Origin: Brevibacterium antiquum | GTDB taxonomy: Bacteria; Actinomycetota; Actinomycetes; Actinomycetales; Brevibacteriaceae | DNA length: 64,000 bases | NCBI RefSeq assembly: GCF_016107655.1 | Contig: NZ_JABASX010000002.1 | Location: 310,001-374,000, forward strand | Reading direction: 5' to 3' | Part shown: positions 25,895-35,160 of the stretch, piece after piece | Layout of the letters: every line of letters starts with the position of its first letter | Position numbering within the stretch: the stretch's first letter is position 1 | Translations under genes and position numbers: made by a program | The notes under the pieces: model-generated | Database searches by the model: none | Told to the model about the DNA's origin: nothing | Seen by the model: only the letters and a program-made list of their open reading frames with translations

Positions 25895-28305
25895 GACTCG
25901 AACGTGCGAACTCGAAACGGCCCGTGACCTGGCTGTCCCTCTTCGGCCTGGTGCTCATCCCGATCATCGTGGCCGCTGGATTCATTTTGGCCACGTACAA
26001 CAGCACCGACCGCCTCGATACGATCGAGGCCGCGATCGTCAACAACGATGACGGCGCCGAGGTCGATGGTGAGACCGTGCCGATCGGCCGGCAGCTGACC
26101 AGTGGGCTCGTGGGCGAAGAGGACAAGAACATCCATTGGGTCATCACCGATGCAGACGATGCGAAGAAGGGCATGTCCGATGGGACCTACGCTGCGACCC
26201 TGACCATCCCCGAGGGCTTCTCCAGGGCTGTGACCTCGGTCAGTGACGCCAAGTCCGCAACTCAGACGCAGCTCGACGTCGATGTCTCCGGGGTGGCTCC
26301 GGCCGCCGACACCCAGATCGCGCAGTCCGTTGCCGGAGTGGCGCGGACAACCTTCAACACGAAGATGACCGAGACCTATCTCGACAACATCTATGTCGGC
26401 TTCAACGACATGGGTGATCAGATGAAGGACCTCGGGGACGCCGCAGGAGAACTCGATGACGGCGGCGAGGATCTGGCGAAGGGGACGAAGAAGTCCGCAA
26501 GCGGTGCGGGCGAACTCTCCGACGGCATGGAGAAGCTCGACTCCTCAGGATCTGAACTCAACAAGGGCGCCGGGGACCTGTCCAAGGGTGCTGGTGAACT
26601 GTCGAAGGGCACCTCCGAGCTCTCGGGCGGTCTGCAGGACATGAAGAAGTCGACAGCGGACCTGCCCGACAGCACGCAGAAGCTGGCCGACGGCGCAGGG
26701 GAGCTCTCCGGTGGAGTCGATAAGTACACGAAGTCGATCGACCAGATCATCAAGGGCTTCGCCGGTTCCGGTGACTCGGGTTCTGGTGAGGGCAAAGGCG
26801 GAATCGACGACCTCGTCAAGGGCGGCAAGGACCTCGACAAGGGTGCCAAGGGAGTCTCCGAAGGTGCCGAGGGTCTGTCCTCGGGGCTCGGGAAGTACCG
26901 CGACGGTCTCCAGGACGGTGCTGACCAGGCCGATCAGCTCGCCAAGAGCGGAACCGTGACCGGTCTCGACGACCTCGTTTCGGCGGGCATGATGACCCAG
27001 GACGAGGCCGATCAGGCACGTGCTCAGATGTGCCCTGCCGGCACACCGGATGAGGTGTGCGCCGGCATCGAGAAGGCCTACGCTCAGGGGCTCCTCAACG
27101 GCACCTCGGGCGGGCTGAACAGCGCCGTCGACGGTCTGGAACAGAAGAAGGACGGGCAGTCGCTGCTCGGCGGCGCGGACAAGCTCGCCGATGGTGCCGA
27201 TGAGCTCAGCGACGGCATGAGCAAGTTCGTCAAGGGCCTGGAAGACGGCCTCGGCGAACTCACCAAGGGCATGGAGGACATCTCGAAGAATGCTCCGAAG
27301 CTGCTCGAGGCCTCGAAGGGGCTGCGTGAGGGGGCCTCCGGTGTCGCCGAAGGCAATCAGAAGCTCGCCGACGGTATGCCGGAGCTGAGTGACGGCATCG
27401 CCAAGGTCGCAGATGGCTCGAGCGAACTCGACGACGGTGCAGGACAGCTCTCCGATGGACTCGGTGAGTTCTCCACCGGACTCGACAAGTACACGACCGG
27501 AGTCTCCACCGCCGCAACCGGCACCTCTGACCTTGCGAACGGATTGGATACCCTGTCCGAGGGCACAGACAAGTATTCGCAAGGCGTCGGCAAGTTTGCC
27601 GATGGTGTGAAGAAGGGCGCGGACGAAGTCCCCACCTATTCGGCCCCGGAGCGTGACAAGCTCTCCACCGTCGCCTCTCAGAACATCAAGGCGCCGAGTT
27701 CCTCCGAAGCGGGCGATGCGCTGCAGGGGTCGACGCTCGCGCTGCTCATCATGCTCGCCTTGTGGGTCGGCGGACTCGTCACCTACACGGTGCTCAAGCC
27801 GATCCCGGCCTCGACCCTGCTCTCGACGAAGTCCTCAGCGGCAGTCTGGCTGCGTGGATTGGTGCCAGGCGTGATCGTAGGATTGCTGCAGGCCCTTGTG
27901 CTGTCGATCCTGGCGGTGAGCGTGTTGGACATCGGTGCCGTCCAAGGCTTCGACATCGCGGTCCTGACGTTCGTCTCCGCGCTGGTGTTCATGGTGCTCA
28001 ACTTCGCCTTGGTGGCGTGGTTCGGCGGCGTCGGCAGGTTCCTGTCGGTGATCGCTGTGGTCCTCGCAGTTGCCGGACGAACGATCGGCGCGGTGCCCGG
28101 CTTCTTCGACTTCCTTGCCCCGATCCTGCCGCTGACGCCGGCGATGAACGGCTTCGCCGCGATCACCGCCGGAACCACGGGCGTGGGGGCCGCCTATGGT
28201 GGCCTGCTGGCCTGGGCGATCATCGGAGTCGTGATGTCCCTGCTCGCGATCGTGCGAGCCAGGACCACGAAGCCCGAAGCCGCCCTCGAGATGGCCGACG
28301 CATAG
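25891..28305 (+). CDS. YhgE/Pip family membrane protein
   Basis: An 804-residue protein of the YhgE/Pip (phage infection protein) family. It has one N-terminal helix (about 9-30), a large extracytoplasmic region, and about six helices in the last 200 residues that resemble ABC-2 type permeases. Residues about 180-600 contain many short repeats of the type (L)xDGxxELxxG or KGxxELSxG, predicted as long helices. It is translationally coupled to the MMPL gene. Such pairs under TetR control are common in actinobacteria and are assumed to export lipids or drugs, but the mechanism of YhgE proteins is not established. Confidence 0.87.
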   Translation: MRLERANSKRPVTWLSLFGLVLIPIIVAAGFILATYNSTDRLDTIEAAIVNNDDGAEVDGETVPIGRQLTSGLVGEEDKNIHWVITDADDAKKGMSDGTYAATLTIPEGFSRAVTSVSDAKSATQTQLDVDVSGVAPAADTQIAQSVAGVARTTFNTKMTETYLDNIYVGFNDMGDQMKDLGDAAGELDDGGEDLAKGTKKSASGAGELSDGMEKLDSSGSELNKGAGDLSKGAGELSKGTSELSGGLQDMKKSTADLPDSTQKLADGAGELSGGVDKYTKSIDQIIKGFAGSGDSGSGEGKGGIDDLVKGGKDLDKGAKGVSEGAEGLSSGLGKYRDGLQDGADQADQLAKSGTVTGLDDLVSAGMMTQDEADQARAQMCPAGTPDEVCAGIEKAYAQGLLNGTSGGLNSAVDGLEQKKDGQSLLGGADKLADGADELSDGMSKFVKGLEDGLGELTKGMEDISKNAPKLLEASKGLREGASGVAEGNQKLADGMPELSDGIAKVADGSSELDDGAGQLSDGLGEFSTGLDKYTTGVSTAATGTSDLANGLDTLSEGTDKYSQGVGKFADGVKKGADEVPTYSAPERDKLSTVASQNIKAPSSSEAGDALQGSTLALLIMLALWVGGLVTYTVLKPIPASTLLSTKSSAAVWLRGLVPGVIVGLLQALVLSILAVSVLDIGAVQGFDIAVLTFVSALVFMVLNFALVAWFGGVGRFLSVIAVVLAVAGRTIGAVPGFFDFLAPILPLTPAMNGFAAITAGTTGVGAAYGGLLAWAIIGVVMSLLAIVRARTTKPEAALEMADA

Positions 28306-28435
28306 GGAGTAGGGGAGACCTGCGTGGGTGAGACTCACTTCGACCTAGCCATCAGCGTTCTCCCGACTGCCTGCGTCGCCTGATTCCCGTCTGGGGATCG
28401 CGGCGGACCACAGGCTGCGGAGTTCTATCGTCGAA

Positions 28436-28471
28436 GTCAGACTGAGTTGGTTGCAACCAGCTCAGTCTGAC
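28436..28471. terminator. 36-bp palindrome between convergent genes
   Basis: Arms of 18 bp are complementary except for one pair (T28447/G28460), with the centre at GC 28453-28454. It lies in the 298-bp gap between the convergent yhgE-like and FAD-protein genes. I see nothing else in the gap. There is no T-run, so it may be a factor-independent stop for both, or a cruciform element. Confidence 0.6.
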
Positions 28472-28603
28472 TCAGAGTACTCAGCCGCGCAGCGCCACCC
28501 GCCTCTGTGGACATCTCGGGGAGCTCAGCCCCGCACCTCAGCCTCGGGAACTCGCGCCATGCGCCGCAGCAGAGCGTTCGGAGACCCGCGCCCAGCGGAC
28601 CCC

Positions 28604-30829
28604 TCAGATGAGGTCGAGAATGGCGGTGGCTGCGGCGTTGGAGTCGTTCAGTGTTGCTGCGTTCGTCTGGGGATTCGCGGCGATCGCCAGACCCCACTGG
28701 ACGGAGGAGAGCTGAATGGACAGCGCGAAACGGCGGGGGTGCACGGTGCCTTCGACATCGATCGTGCGGTAGGGCCGCGGCGTGAGCGACAGTCCGTTGA
28801 GGAACTTCTCACGACCGTCGTCCAAGGTCAGACGGGCGGGCGTGAGTTGGCCGCGTTCGACCATCCCGTGCACCAGCACATCGGCGGCCCGGGACACCGC
28901 GTTCGTCGGTGATGCAGCATCGATGACGACGCTGCCCGTGATGCCACCCGCGACCTGCGCCGAGGTGACTGTGAAGATCTGCGGCAGCGGGTCCCCGCCC
29001 GTAACCGCGGGCCTCCCGTGTGCAGGTGCAGAGACATCGGGATTCGCCTCAATGCGCATGTCCGGGCCGATGAACTCGACGAGGCCGGCTTCGGCCAGGG
29101 CGAGAAGCTCAGCGATGCGCTGCGGGGGAGGACCGTCGCAGATGCCGGAGACGAAGCTTTCGAACCAACCGCAGATCTCCATGTCGATGCTGACCCGGTC
29201 GATGTGGCCTGCCACGATGAGCTCTTTGAGCAGCAGCCGAGACTGCCAGAGCACGGTGAACAGCGACTTCTCGGCACTGCCCTCGGGGCCGGCAAGCGAA
29301 TCGTGGAGGTCGGCGCGGAGGAAGTCGAGCATCCACTCGTGCAGGGAGTTCTCCTCCCTGGGGCCTCGGCTATCGAACTCTCGCCCCTCGAGCGGGTTGA
29401 GCAGCTCGTGCAGTGACATGCGGTGAGCGGGGTCGGGGACGAGGCTCTCCTCGATCTCCGACCAGGCGAAGGCCTCGCGGGTGACACGGCCCTGGCGCGC
29501 AGCCTCGGCGGCTTCGTGCTGGCGCGACTTCGCAGCGGCGTCAGTGTTCCCAGCGTGTAAGTCGGTGGACTCGTGTGCCTCCGGGTGGGTCTCCTGCCAG
29601 GTGCGCCTGGTCAGGTGTCGGGACACCGCCTCGGCGATGGCCTCACGGAGCTGACCAGGGTCACCGGCGAACGCCTCGGGACGGATCCGGGACAGGGTGC
29701 TGTAGTAGGCGAGACGAAGGTCGGCGAGGATGAGCGGCCACAGCTGGTCGTTGAAACGTGCTCCCGCTTTTCGGTCACCGTCGAGGTCGTCGAGGCCGGC
29801 CAGCAGTGCGATGTTCTCCCGCGTGAAGTAACGCAGAGGCCACGGTGATCGCGGGTGGGCCTGGCAGATGGGCTTGCTGCGGTAGGGGACGCCGCGGCGT
29901 GAGCCGAGCAGCAGGCGAGGCTCCTCACCGCTGCGCACATAGCGCAGCTCGCCCGCGATGTCGGGATCCGGGTCGAAGCGGCCTCCACGTTCATGCGTGA
30001 ACAGTGTCTGCAGGTCGAAGTAGTTCAGACCCATGCCGCGGACGATGACACGGTTGCCGGGTGCCACCTCGGCGAGGGGAGCTTCAGCCGGCAGACCCTG
30101 AGGGATGTAGAGTCCGCCGGTGCGCTGTGCGAAGGCCGCGAGCCGGGCACGTTCCTCGGTCTGCGCGCTGGGGATGTGGCCGACCGCGAGGACGACGGCC
30201 GAGGCGATGATGGCGGTTCCGTCCTCGCAGCGGACCAGCTGCGGCGGCACGGTTTCAGGGTCCGTGGACGTGTGGCCCAAAGGCTCGACGGGCGGGAGAT
30301 CGATGACCGATTCGACTGTGGTCGGGTGTTCGACGATCGTGACGAAGTCAGGTGCCGTGTCGCGGATGCGTGCATAGGAGTCGCGCAGATAGCGGCCGTA
30401 GAGAGTCCGGCTGGGGAACGTGGCATCGACGGGGTCCGTTCCGCCCTCATCTCGATACCACTGTGCCATGTTCGGACCGAACCGATCGGAGGCGCCATTC
30501 GGGGAGACGAACGAACAGCTGGCATCGGGGAAGATCGTCTGCTCGGCGATCGTCGTGTTCATCAGCAGGGACTCGGGCTGATCCGTGCGCCAGACGATTC
30601 CCGCACCCGGAGGATAGGGATCGATGAGGTGGATGACGACCGTGGGCGGTGTATCTGCGCCCGAGAATCGTTCGGCGGCGAGGGCGACGAGTCTCTCGAG
30701 GACCGAGAGCCCGCGCGGACCGGCGCCGATGATCGCCACCGAATGGGCCTGCGCGTCTGGACCGTCTGCAGCGGGTGAGTGAACCTCAGATGGGCTTCCG
30801 GCTCCCGACTGTGGCGAGGAAGTCGTCAC
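28604..30829 (-). CDS. FAD/NAD(P)-binding protein (large, FAD_NAD_binding_9 type)
   Basis: A 741-residue cytoplasmic protein. It begins with a disordered 30 residues and then a Rossmann dinucleotide motif (VAIIGAGPRGLSVLERL, about 31-47). Further motifs are IHLIDPYPPGAGIVWR and VLAVGHIPSAQTEER. This architecture belongs to the FAD/NAD(P)-binding family often annotated as hydroxyacylglutathione-type or HI0933-like oxidoreductases of unknown substrate. The ATG overlaps the stop of the LCP gene by 4 bases, so it is co-translated with a cell-wall ligase. The functional link is unclear. Confidence 0.8.
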   Translation of the reverse strand: MTTSSPQSGAGSPSEVHSPAADGPDAQAHSVAIIGAGPRGLSVLERLVALAAERFSGADTPPTVVIHLIDPYPPGAGIVWRTDQPESLLMNTTIAEQTIFPDASCSFVSPNGASDRFGPNMAQWYRDEGGTDPVDATFPSRTLYGRYLRDSYARIRDTAPDFVTIVEHPTTVESVIDLPPVEPLGHTSTDPETVPPQLVRCEDGTAIIASAVVLAVGHIPSAQTEERARLAAFAQRTGGLYIPQGLPAEAPLAEVAPGNRVIVRGMGLNYFDLQTLFTHERGGRFDPDPDIAGELRYVRSGEEPRLLLGSRRGVPYRSKPICQAHPRSPWPLRYFTRENIALLAGLDDLDGDRKAGARFNDQLWPLILADLRLAYYSTLSRIRPEAFAGDPGQLREAIAEAVSRHLTRRTWQETHPEAHESTDLHAGNTDAAAKSRQHEAAEAARQGRVTREAFAWSEIEESLVPDPAHRMSLHELLNPLEGREFDSRGPREENSLHEWMLDFLRADLHDSLAGPEGSAEKSLFTVLWQSRLLLKELIVAGHIDRVSIDMEICGWFESFVSGICDGPPPQRIAELLALAEAGLVEFIGPDMRIEANPDVSAPAHGRPAVTGGDPLPQIFTVTSAQVAGGITGSVVIDAASPTNAVSRAADVLVHGMVERGQLTPARLTLDDGREKFLNGLSLTPRPYRTIDVEGTVHPRRFALSIQLSSVQWGLAIAANPQTNAATLNDSNAAATAILDLI

Positions 30830-33063
30830 CCTTCATCTCCGGCTCCCGGGCCTGGGTAGCCGGGGAAGTCGTCGCCGGGCTTGAACCCCTTCGGGTAGCA
30901 CTTGCCTTCGGCGTTGGGCTCGCCGGGCTTCGTGGTCTCGGTGGGCTCACCGCCCTCTTCTCCGGCGGGTGCCTCCTCGGACGCTGCCTCCTCGTCGGGG
31001 GCCCCTTCCGTGGGCTCCTCCTCTGCGGTGTCCTTCTTCTCTTCCGGGGCTGCAGTATTGGTCGGCTTGGGCGTCTCCTCACCCTTGGACGCGCCCTTGA
31101 CCTCGCCGAGGATCCACTTGTGGAGGACGTCGAAGTCGGGGTCGTACGTGGGGGTGACGTCGTTGTTGATCTGCACCGTCGTGACGTCGCCCTTCTGCAT
31201 CGAGATCGCAAGTTCGATGAAGGCCGGGACCTCGTTCTGCGGAATCGAGGTGGCGATGTTCTTGGTCGCCGAGTTCGCGAGTTTGGGGTACGCCGTGGCG
31301 AGTTCGCGGGGGTCGACCTGATCGAGGGTGGTCTTGATCATGCGCTGCTGACGGCACATGCGGTCGTAGTTGTCACTGCCTTCACGTGAGCGCACATACC
31401 AGAGTGCGTCCTTGCCCCTCAGCGTCTGCGGACCCGGATCGACCCAGCCGTAGACCTCGTTGGCGGCTCCGGACATCGACTTGCCGCCGCCCATCGGGAT
31501 GGGGCGTTCGACGTCGATCTTCACGCCGCCGATGGCATCGACGACGTCCTCGAACCCGGCCATGTCCACCGCAGCCCAGTAGTCGAGGTTGAGGCCCAGA
31601 GAGCCCTCCACCGCCTGCATCGTGGCGAACATTCCCGGTTCCAGACCGTGGGGGTTGCCGATGTCGTCCTTGTTCTGCTCGCCCCATTGCCAGACGGAGT
31701 TGATGAGGTCGACCGACGATTGACCCGTGGGCCGGAAGCCGTCGGGCCAGGCCTTGTCCAATTCGCTGCCTTCGGGGAAGATCGGGAACGCGAGATTACG
31801 CGGTACAGAGATCAGTGCGGTATTGCCGGTTTTCGTGTCGATCGAGGCGACGAGCATGGTGTCGGGACGTGTGCCCTCACGGTCATCGCCGTTGTCGCGG
31901 CCCATGAGGAAGACGTTGATGTAGGGTTTGTCGGCCCAGAGGTCCTCGGCGCTCTTGGCATGTCCTGTGCTGTCGCCGAACAGGCTGGAGACCGTATTGC
32001 CCTGGACTCGGGCGTAGACCGAACCGACGCCGAGGGGAATGCCGACGATGAGTGCGAGCGAGACGACGAGCACGCCGGCCATCTTGTTCTGCCACGGGGC
32101 GTAGCGGTGACCCTTGCGCAGCCCGAAGTGGGAGATCACGATCGCGAGGACCCAGATCACGCCGATGATGGCGAGGATGATCGCGAGGAAGGTCAGCATC
32201 GTCGGACTTGAGACGACGGTGCCGAATGCGCGGATCGGTCCTTTGACGAGGACATAGACGAGGGCGATGAGGAAGGTGAGGACGAATCCGCCGAGCAGGA
32301 TGAAGCCCAGTGGCCGGAATCGTGTGCGCAGCAGTCCGATGCCTGGCAGCAGGGTACTCAGTGAGGTCCAGCCGACGAGGCTGGGGAAGGCTTCTCCGAC
32401 CCGCGAGGAATGGCGCCGTGCGCGCGAGGTCTCGGCGGGGCGTGCCGCTTCGTCTGTTCGGCGGTCTCTGCGCCGCGGTGCTGCGCTTGCATCGTCAGCG
32501 ACTCTGTCTGCTGATGTCCTCGCCGAGGCGGGGCCGCGGTTGCGCGCATCGGCGGGCCGGGCGGCGTTGTCGGGTCTTGGTTCTGGTGCGGAGGCGGTCT
32601 GCTCCGGTGTGCTGGCACTGCGTTCCTGGGCCTCGGCGGCAGATGCCACACCTGCGGCGGAGGCCCCGCTGGCGCCCGCGGCACGAAGCATCCGTGCTTC
32701 GCGGCGAGTGCGTGGAGCTACTGGACGAGGCGTCGGTGCCTTCGACTGATTGTTCGAGGAGCTCGGCTGCTGTGAGGAGGAGGACGAACGGCGTGCATCG
32801 GCCGAATTCTGTGACCTGGTTGAGTTCTGTGACTGTCTGGCTGAGTTCTGCGACTGCCTGGCTGAGTTCTGCGACTGTGGGGAGGCCCGCTGTGGCTTCG
32901 ACTGCGAGTTCGATGACGGACGAAGTGAGCTCGATTCATCCTCACTGGCTGTTGCATCACCGCGGAATCGAGGACGAGAAGAAGCGCGGAGACGGTGACC
33001 AGCTGGGCGAGAATTGGGGTCGTTCCCATTCGGCCCTTGCTTGTCAGGGGGAATCTCTGGCAA
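30826..33063 (-). CDS. LytR-CpsA-Psr (LCP) family cell-wall polymer ligase
   Basis: A 745-residue membrane protein. LCP enzymes attach teichoic acids, arabinogalactan or other glycopolymers to peptidoglycan. Residues 1-230 are a disordered Ser/Gln/Ala/Arg-rich cytoplasmic region with SQNSARQ repeats (64-90). Three helices follow (about 252-274, 287-312, 328-350). The LCP domain is about 380-610 (NVFLMGRDNGDDREGTRPDT, SVPRNLAFPIFP), with the pyrophosphate-binding Arg/Asp residues. An acidic Glu/Pro-rich tail ends the protein. The TTG start has GAGGAG 9 nt upstream. Three helices instead of one, and the very long N-terminus, are unusual. Confidence 0.9.
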   Translation of the reverse strand: MPEIPPDKQGPNGNDPNSRPAGHRLRASSRPRFRGDATASEDESSSLRPSSNSQSKPQRASPQSQNSARQSQNSARQSQNSTRSQNSADARRSSSSSQQPSSSNNQSKAPTPRPVAPRTRREARMLRAAGASGASAAGVASAAEAQERSASTPEQTASAPEPRPDNAARPADARNRGPASARTSADRVADDASAAPRRRDRRTDEAARPAETSRARRHSSRVGEAFPSLVGWTSLSTLLPGIGLLRTRFRPLGFILLGGFVLTFLIALVYVLVKGPIRAFGTVVSSPTMLTFLAIILAIIGVIWVLAIVISHFGLRKGHRYAPWQNKMAGVLVVSLALIVGIPLGVGSVYARVQGNTVSSLFGDSTGHAKSAEDLWADKPYINVFLMGRDNGDDREGTRPDTMLVASIDTKTGNTALISVPRNLAFPIFPEGSELDKAWPDGFRPTGQSSVDLINSVWQWGEQNKDDIGNPHGLEPGMFATMQAVEGSLGLNLDYWAAVDMAGFEDVVDAIGGVKIDVERPIPMGGGKSMSGAANEVYGWVDPGPQTLRGKDALWYVRSREGSDNYDRMCRQQRMIKTTLDQVDPRELATAYPKLANSATKNIATSIPQNEVPAFIELAISMQKGDVTTVQINNDVTPTYDPDFDVLHKWILGEVKGASKGEETPKPTNTAAPEEKKDTAEEEPTEGAPDEEAASEEAPAGEEGGEPTETTKPGEPNAEGKCYPKGFKPGDDFPGYPGPGAGDEG
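32803..32880. repeat. 21-bp in-frame tandem repeats in the LCP gene
   Basis: About four imperfect copies of a 21-bp unit (core GGCTGAGTTCTGCGACTG on the plus strand) encode SQNSARQ repeats in the disordered N-terminus. The unit is a multiple of 3, so changes in copy number would keep the frame. Confidence 0.75.
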
Positions 33064-33445
33064 GTTCTTAACTCCTCGTAGGTTTACGTCTCGTGCTGTG
33101 TGCGGTGCTCACGATGCCGGCTATCGGCGCGCATCATGATCGATGCCAGCGCAGGAGGCACCTCCGTAGCATCGTTCCCAAACCCGACAGAGAGCAAACC
33201 GCTGAACACTTCAGATCGATTTTACGCCCGTAGATTGATGAATGCTGGAATTCGCGTGTATGCGAGCAGAGGAACCTGGCCGCCATCCCCGTTTTCCCGG
33301 TGATCCGACTCTATCCGGATTATGATCAAGGCCACTCTTTGTCGGTACGCTTTGCTCTTCGCCGCTGGTTTCGCATAGGCTGTTCTCCGTAGTACACACT
33401 GCAGGTTCGGCACTCTCTTAAAGGAGAGGTATCGAGTCAGTATTT
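33064..33445. other. Gene-free region between LCP gene and tRNA-Ser
   Basis: This 382-bp stretch must hold the promoters of the minus-strand LCP gene and the plus-strand tRNA. I see no convincing open frame, strong hairpin or repeat in it. It is more AT-rich than the flanking genes. Confidence 0.5.
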
Positions 33446-33534
33446 GGAGTCGTGGCTGAGCGGCCGAAAGCGTCACCCTGCTAAGGTGAAGTCCCTTGAA
33501 CTGGGGACCGAGGGTTCAAATCCCTCCGACTCCG
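33446..33534 (+). tRNA. tRNA-Ser (anticodon GCU)
   Basis: An 89-nt class II tRNA with acceptor stem GGAGTCG/CGACTCC and discriminator G. The anticodon stem TCACC/GGTGA encloses CTGCTAA, with GCT at 33480-33482. A long variable arm and the T loop GGTTCAAATCC are present. It reads AGU/AGC codons. Confidence 0.97.
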
Positions 33535-33546
33535 CGTTGTGGGAAG

Positions 33547-33587
33547 CCCCCGTCTGACCAGTGAAACACCGGTCAGGCGGGGGTTTT
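33547..33587 (+). terminator. Terminator after tRNA-Ser(GCU)
   Basis: A stem of about 13 bp (33547-33559 with 33571-33583, one G-T pair) is followed by TTTT. It is a typical intrinsic terminator. Confidence 0.85.
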
Positions 33588-33659
33588 CGTCTGCTCGCAC
33601 TTCAGGGTCAGGGGTGAGCGGTGCCCCATCTCTGGTGTGATTGCTCGTCATCCCCTAAG

Positions 33660-33684
33660 CTCAGGATTGTCAGTCAATCCTGAG
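33660..33684. promoter_or_regulatory. GntR-type operator, site 1
   Basis: A palindrome with 10-bp arms CTCAGGATTG and CAATCCTGAG around TCAGT. Its central 17 bp (33664-33680) differ at only two positions from the site at 35326-35342. It lies 35 bp before the SDR gene that precedes gntR, so it fits autoregulation of the SDR-gntR unit. Confidence 0.7.
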
Positions 33685-33718
33685 TGGTATTTCACTGCAA
33701 CGACGAGGAGTCAGTGTC

Positions 33719-34312
33719 ATGAAGATCTTGCTGGTTGGAGCCGCGGGGCACGTCGGAGGGGTTGCTCGAGCCGAGTTGGAGGCGCGAGGGCACAGCGTCG
33801 TTGCGGCGTCCCGATCGACTCAGCCTGGAGTCGACACCTCGGATCCTGAGTCGATTGCCTCGCTGCTCGAAGCTGTCGGACGAATCGATGCCATCGTCGT
33901 GGCGGTGGGCTCTGCGGCATTCAAGCCGGTCACCGAGCTCACGCGTGAGGACTACATGAGCACCTTTGTGTCGAAGGCTCTGGGCCAGGTTGAATTCGTC
34001 ACGCAGGGCCTCGACTATCTCAACGACGGCGGATCGATCACGGTGACCACCGGTGTGCTCAGTCGAGAGCCTGTGCCGACGGCAGCTGCGGCCGCATTGG
34101 TCAACGGCGCCGTCGAATCGTTCGTCATCTCCGCCGCCCCAGAGCTTCCGCGCGGCATCCGTATCAATGCAGTCAGCCCGAATGTGCTGGCGAACTCTCC
34201 TCACTTCCACGACGCATTCGCGGGGATGGTTCCGGTGACCGATGAGCAGGTCGCTGCGGCGTTCGTGCGCTCCGTCGAAGGAAACGTCACCGGCAGGGTC
34301 ATCTCTGTCTGA
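33719..34312 (+). CDS. Short SDR-fold protein lacking the catalytic Tyr-Lys
   Basis: A 197-residue short-chain dehydrogenase-like protein. The nucleotide-binding start MKILLVGAAGHVGG is a variant of TGxxxGxG, and later elements (VVAVGSAAF, GIRINAVSPN) match SDR folds. The YxxxK active-site motif is missing: the region reads PTAAAAALVNGAVES. Such short SDRs of about 200 residues form a known group with unclear chemistry. It starts at ATG 33719 with CGAGGAG upstream, is preceded by a palindromic operator, and is followed 56 bp later by gntR. It may be the first gene of the regulated locus. Confidence 0.82.
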   Translation: MKILLVGAAGHVGGVARAELEARGHSVVAASRSTQPGVDTSDPESIASLLEAVGRIDAIVVAVGSAAFKPVTELTREDYMSTFVSKALGQVEFVTQGLDYLNDGGSITVTTGVLSREPVPTAAAAALVNGAVESFVISAAPELPRGIRINAVSPNVLANSPHFHDAFAGMVPVTDEQVAAAFVRSVEGNVTGRVISV

Positions 34313-34368
34313 CCCAGTCCGGCAATTTGACCGAACTCAGTAGTCGATATCGTTCAGGAGGCGCCGGA

Positions 34369-35124
34369 GTGGACTCATCGGAATCAGCGAAAAACGATAT
34401 CGGGCACACACCGGCAAGCGCTCCCAGCTCGGGCGCCCCGCAGAAATCCTCCGGCGGCGCGGCGCAGGCTCCTGCTTCCAATACGGAGCGCCGGCAGCGC
34501 GTCGTCGATGAGATCAAACGACGAATCGTGGTCGGCGAGATCCGGCCGGGGCAGCGCATCATCGAAGCCGAGCTCACCTCTTCTCTCGACGTCAGCCGTC
34601 CGACCGCTCGCGAGGCACTCAATCAGATGGCGCGGGACGGATTTCTGATCCAGGAGGCCTACCGTGGCCTTCGGGTAGCCGATATTCAGTCCGATTCTCT
34701 GCTCGACATCGCTCGAATCCGGGTCGCCCTGGACACCGAGGCGATCAGCGAGATCCTTGCCGACAAGACCGGCCGGAGGATGGAGGCGCTGGAAGACGCA
34801 TGGCAGACGTTCGAGAGGGCCACTGCAGAATCGGACCCTTTGGCCCTGCATGAGGCACACGTGCGATTTCACCGGGGAATCTGGGAAGCGGCGGACAACT
34901 ACCTGCTCATGCGTATCTGGCCGGTGATGGAAGCGCAGATGACGATCGTTTTGGCCTATGACCAATTCACCCGGACGAATCCTGCACGGGCGCATGCCAT
35001 CCATGCGGCGCTGATGCGCGCGATCCGCACGGGTGATTCTGCGCAGATTCGCACAGCCCTGGACGTTCACACCATGGACAGCGCCCAGGAGCTCGCTTTG
35101 CTGACTCCTGAATCGACCGACTGA
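34369..35124 (+). CDS. GntR-family regulator, FadR subfamily
   Basis: A 251-residue regulator. I place the start at GTG 34369 because AGGAGG stands 7 nt before it; the frame is open upstream but without such a site. Residues about 40-110 form the winged helix (QRVVDEIKRRIVVGEIRPGQ, LDVSRPTAREALNQMARDGF). Residues about 115-235 are an all-helical FCD ligand domain with the His/Asp metal-site pattern (HEAHVRFHRGIWEAA, HAIHAALMRAI). FadR-type regulators often respond to organic or amino acids. It stands between two similar palindromes and is the best candidate to bind the four sites found in this locus. Confidence 0.92.
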   Translation: MDSSESAKNDIGHTPASAPSSGAPQKSSGGAAQAPASNTERRQRVVDEIKRRIVVGEIRPGQRIIEAELTSSLDVSRPTAREALNQMARDGFLIQEAYRGLRVADIQSDSLLDIARIRVALDTEAISEILADKTGRRMEALEDAWQTFERATAESDPLALHEAHVRFHRGIWEAADNYLLMRIWPVMEAQMTIVLAYDQFTRTNPARAHAIHAALMRAIRTGDSAQIRTALDVHTMDSAQELALLTPESTD

Positions 35125-35160
35125 CTCCTGAATCGACCGACTGACTCCTGAACCGACCGG
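35101..35160. repeat. Three 20-bp tandem repeats across the gntR stop
   Basis: Two identical copies and one with two changes of CTGACTCCTGAATCGACCGA run head to tail. The gntR stop codon falls within the second copy. Downstream to about 35215 the sequence decays into related CTGACT/CCGACC/GGCTGG units, so it looks like a slippage-grown 3' spacer. Confidence 0.85.

Noticed and set aside
34327-34368. Earlier start (TTG 34327) for the GntR regulator
   Set aside because: GTG 34369 has AGGAGG 7 nt upstream, and the extra 14 codons run through that ribosome-binding site.
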